Origin: CAIQQQ01 sp040399685
GTDB lineage: Bacteria; Pseudomonadota; Alphaproteobacteria; Acetobacterales; Acetobacteraceae
Length of the DNA stretch: 6,436 nt
Direction: 5' to 3'
Assembly: GCA_040399685.1 (NCBI GenBank)
Contig: JBBART010000044.1
Location: 1 to 6,436 of the forward strand
Shown here: positions 6,374 through 6,436 of the stretch, one piece after another
Layout of the letters: every line of letters starts with the position of its first letter
Numbering within the stretch: position 1 is the first letter of the stretch
Notes under the pieces: model-generated
What the model saw: the letters and a program-made list of their open reading frames with translations, nothing else
Databases searched by the model: none
What the model was told of the DNA's origin: nothing
Translations under genes and position numbers: made by a program

Positions 6374-6436
6374 GTCAGATCTGGTCGTGCCCCAGATCGT
6401 GGTGTAGCAGCGGTGGGTAAGTCGCCCGCCGGAGCG
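6374..6436 (-). pseudogene. Fragment of a second SMP-30/gluconolactonase-like gene
   Basis: Read on the minus strand from the right edge, this encodes GGRLTHRCYTTIWGTT, the counterpart of GGRITHRSYTTPWGTT in the first SMP-30 gene. Bases 6436-6383 match 55-108 (inverted) at 48 of 54 positions without gaps and in frame. After 6383 the match skips about 18 bases of the left copy, resumes briefly as GATCTGAC (6374-6381, matching 127-134) and is then lost; the frame later hits a stop. The rest of the N-terminal half would lie beyond the window. It is a broken copy; function is not expected. Confidence 0.65.

Noticed and set aside
6409..6430. A GTAAG-starting inverted repeat with 61-82 that looked like IS66-type insertion-sequence ends.
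   Set aside because: The match continues well past the supposed IS tip on both sides (55-108 against 6383-6436), in frame, and encodes SMP-30 sequence, so it is coding homology and not a transposon terminus.

Overview
The window is GC-rich and comes from a bacterium, probably an alphaproteobacterium and perhaps one of the Acetobacteraceae. The hints are the IS1380-family element, the IS3-type relic, and the family 5 substrate-binding protein with an arginine-rich, Tat-like signal peptide. The taxonomy is inference only. No RNA gene or CRISPR array was seen.

The left part (about 1-4107) is a small carbohydrate-type gene set. In order it holds: the C-terminal part of a broken SMP-30/gluconolactonase-like gene (+); a short-chain dehydrogenase (-), convergent with it; a 183-bp divergent promoter region with a 17-bp inverted repeat; an intact periplasmic substrate-binding protein (+); and a five-bladed beta-propeller, glycoside-hydrolase-like protein (-), which overlaps the end of the binding protein by 14 bp. 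Import, hydrolysis, oxidation and lactone opening of a sugar would fit together as a sugar or sugar-acid pathway. No permease or ATPase is present, so the substrate cannot be named.

The right part (about 4122-6436) is a graveyard of mobile and broken DNA. A truncated minus-strand ORF directly upstream of the propeller gene ends at an IS1380-family element of about 1.63 kb. The element has 23-bp terminal inverted repeats, and its transposase carries an in-frame amber codon just before the catalytic Glu. Next come the tail of an IS3-family transposase with its terminal repeat, then the last ~56 codons of a second binding-protein gene, paralogous to the intact one. Last is a minus-strand fragment of a second SMP-30-like gene, running off the right edge.

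The two window edges carry the same SMP-30 coding segment in opposite orientation (48 of 54 bases identical by hand alignment). The binding protein also occurs twice, once whole and once as a tail. The simplest reading is that a second, diverged copy of this catabolic locus lay next door and was broken up by insertion sequences and rearrangement. The left edge also has a near-palindrome that could be a rearrangement junction or an assembly fold-back.
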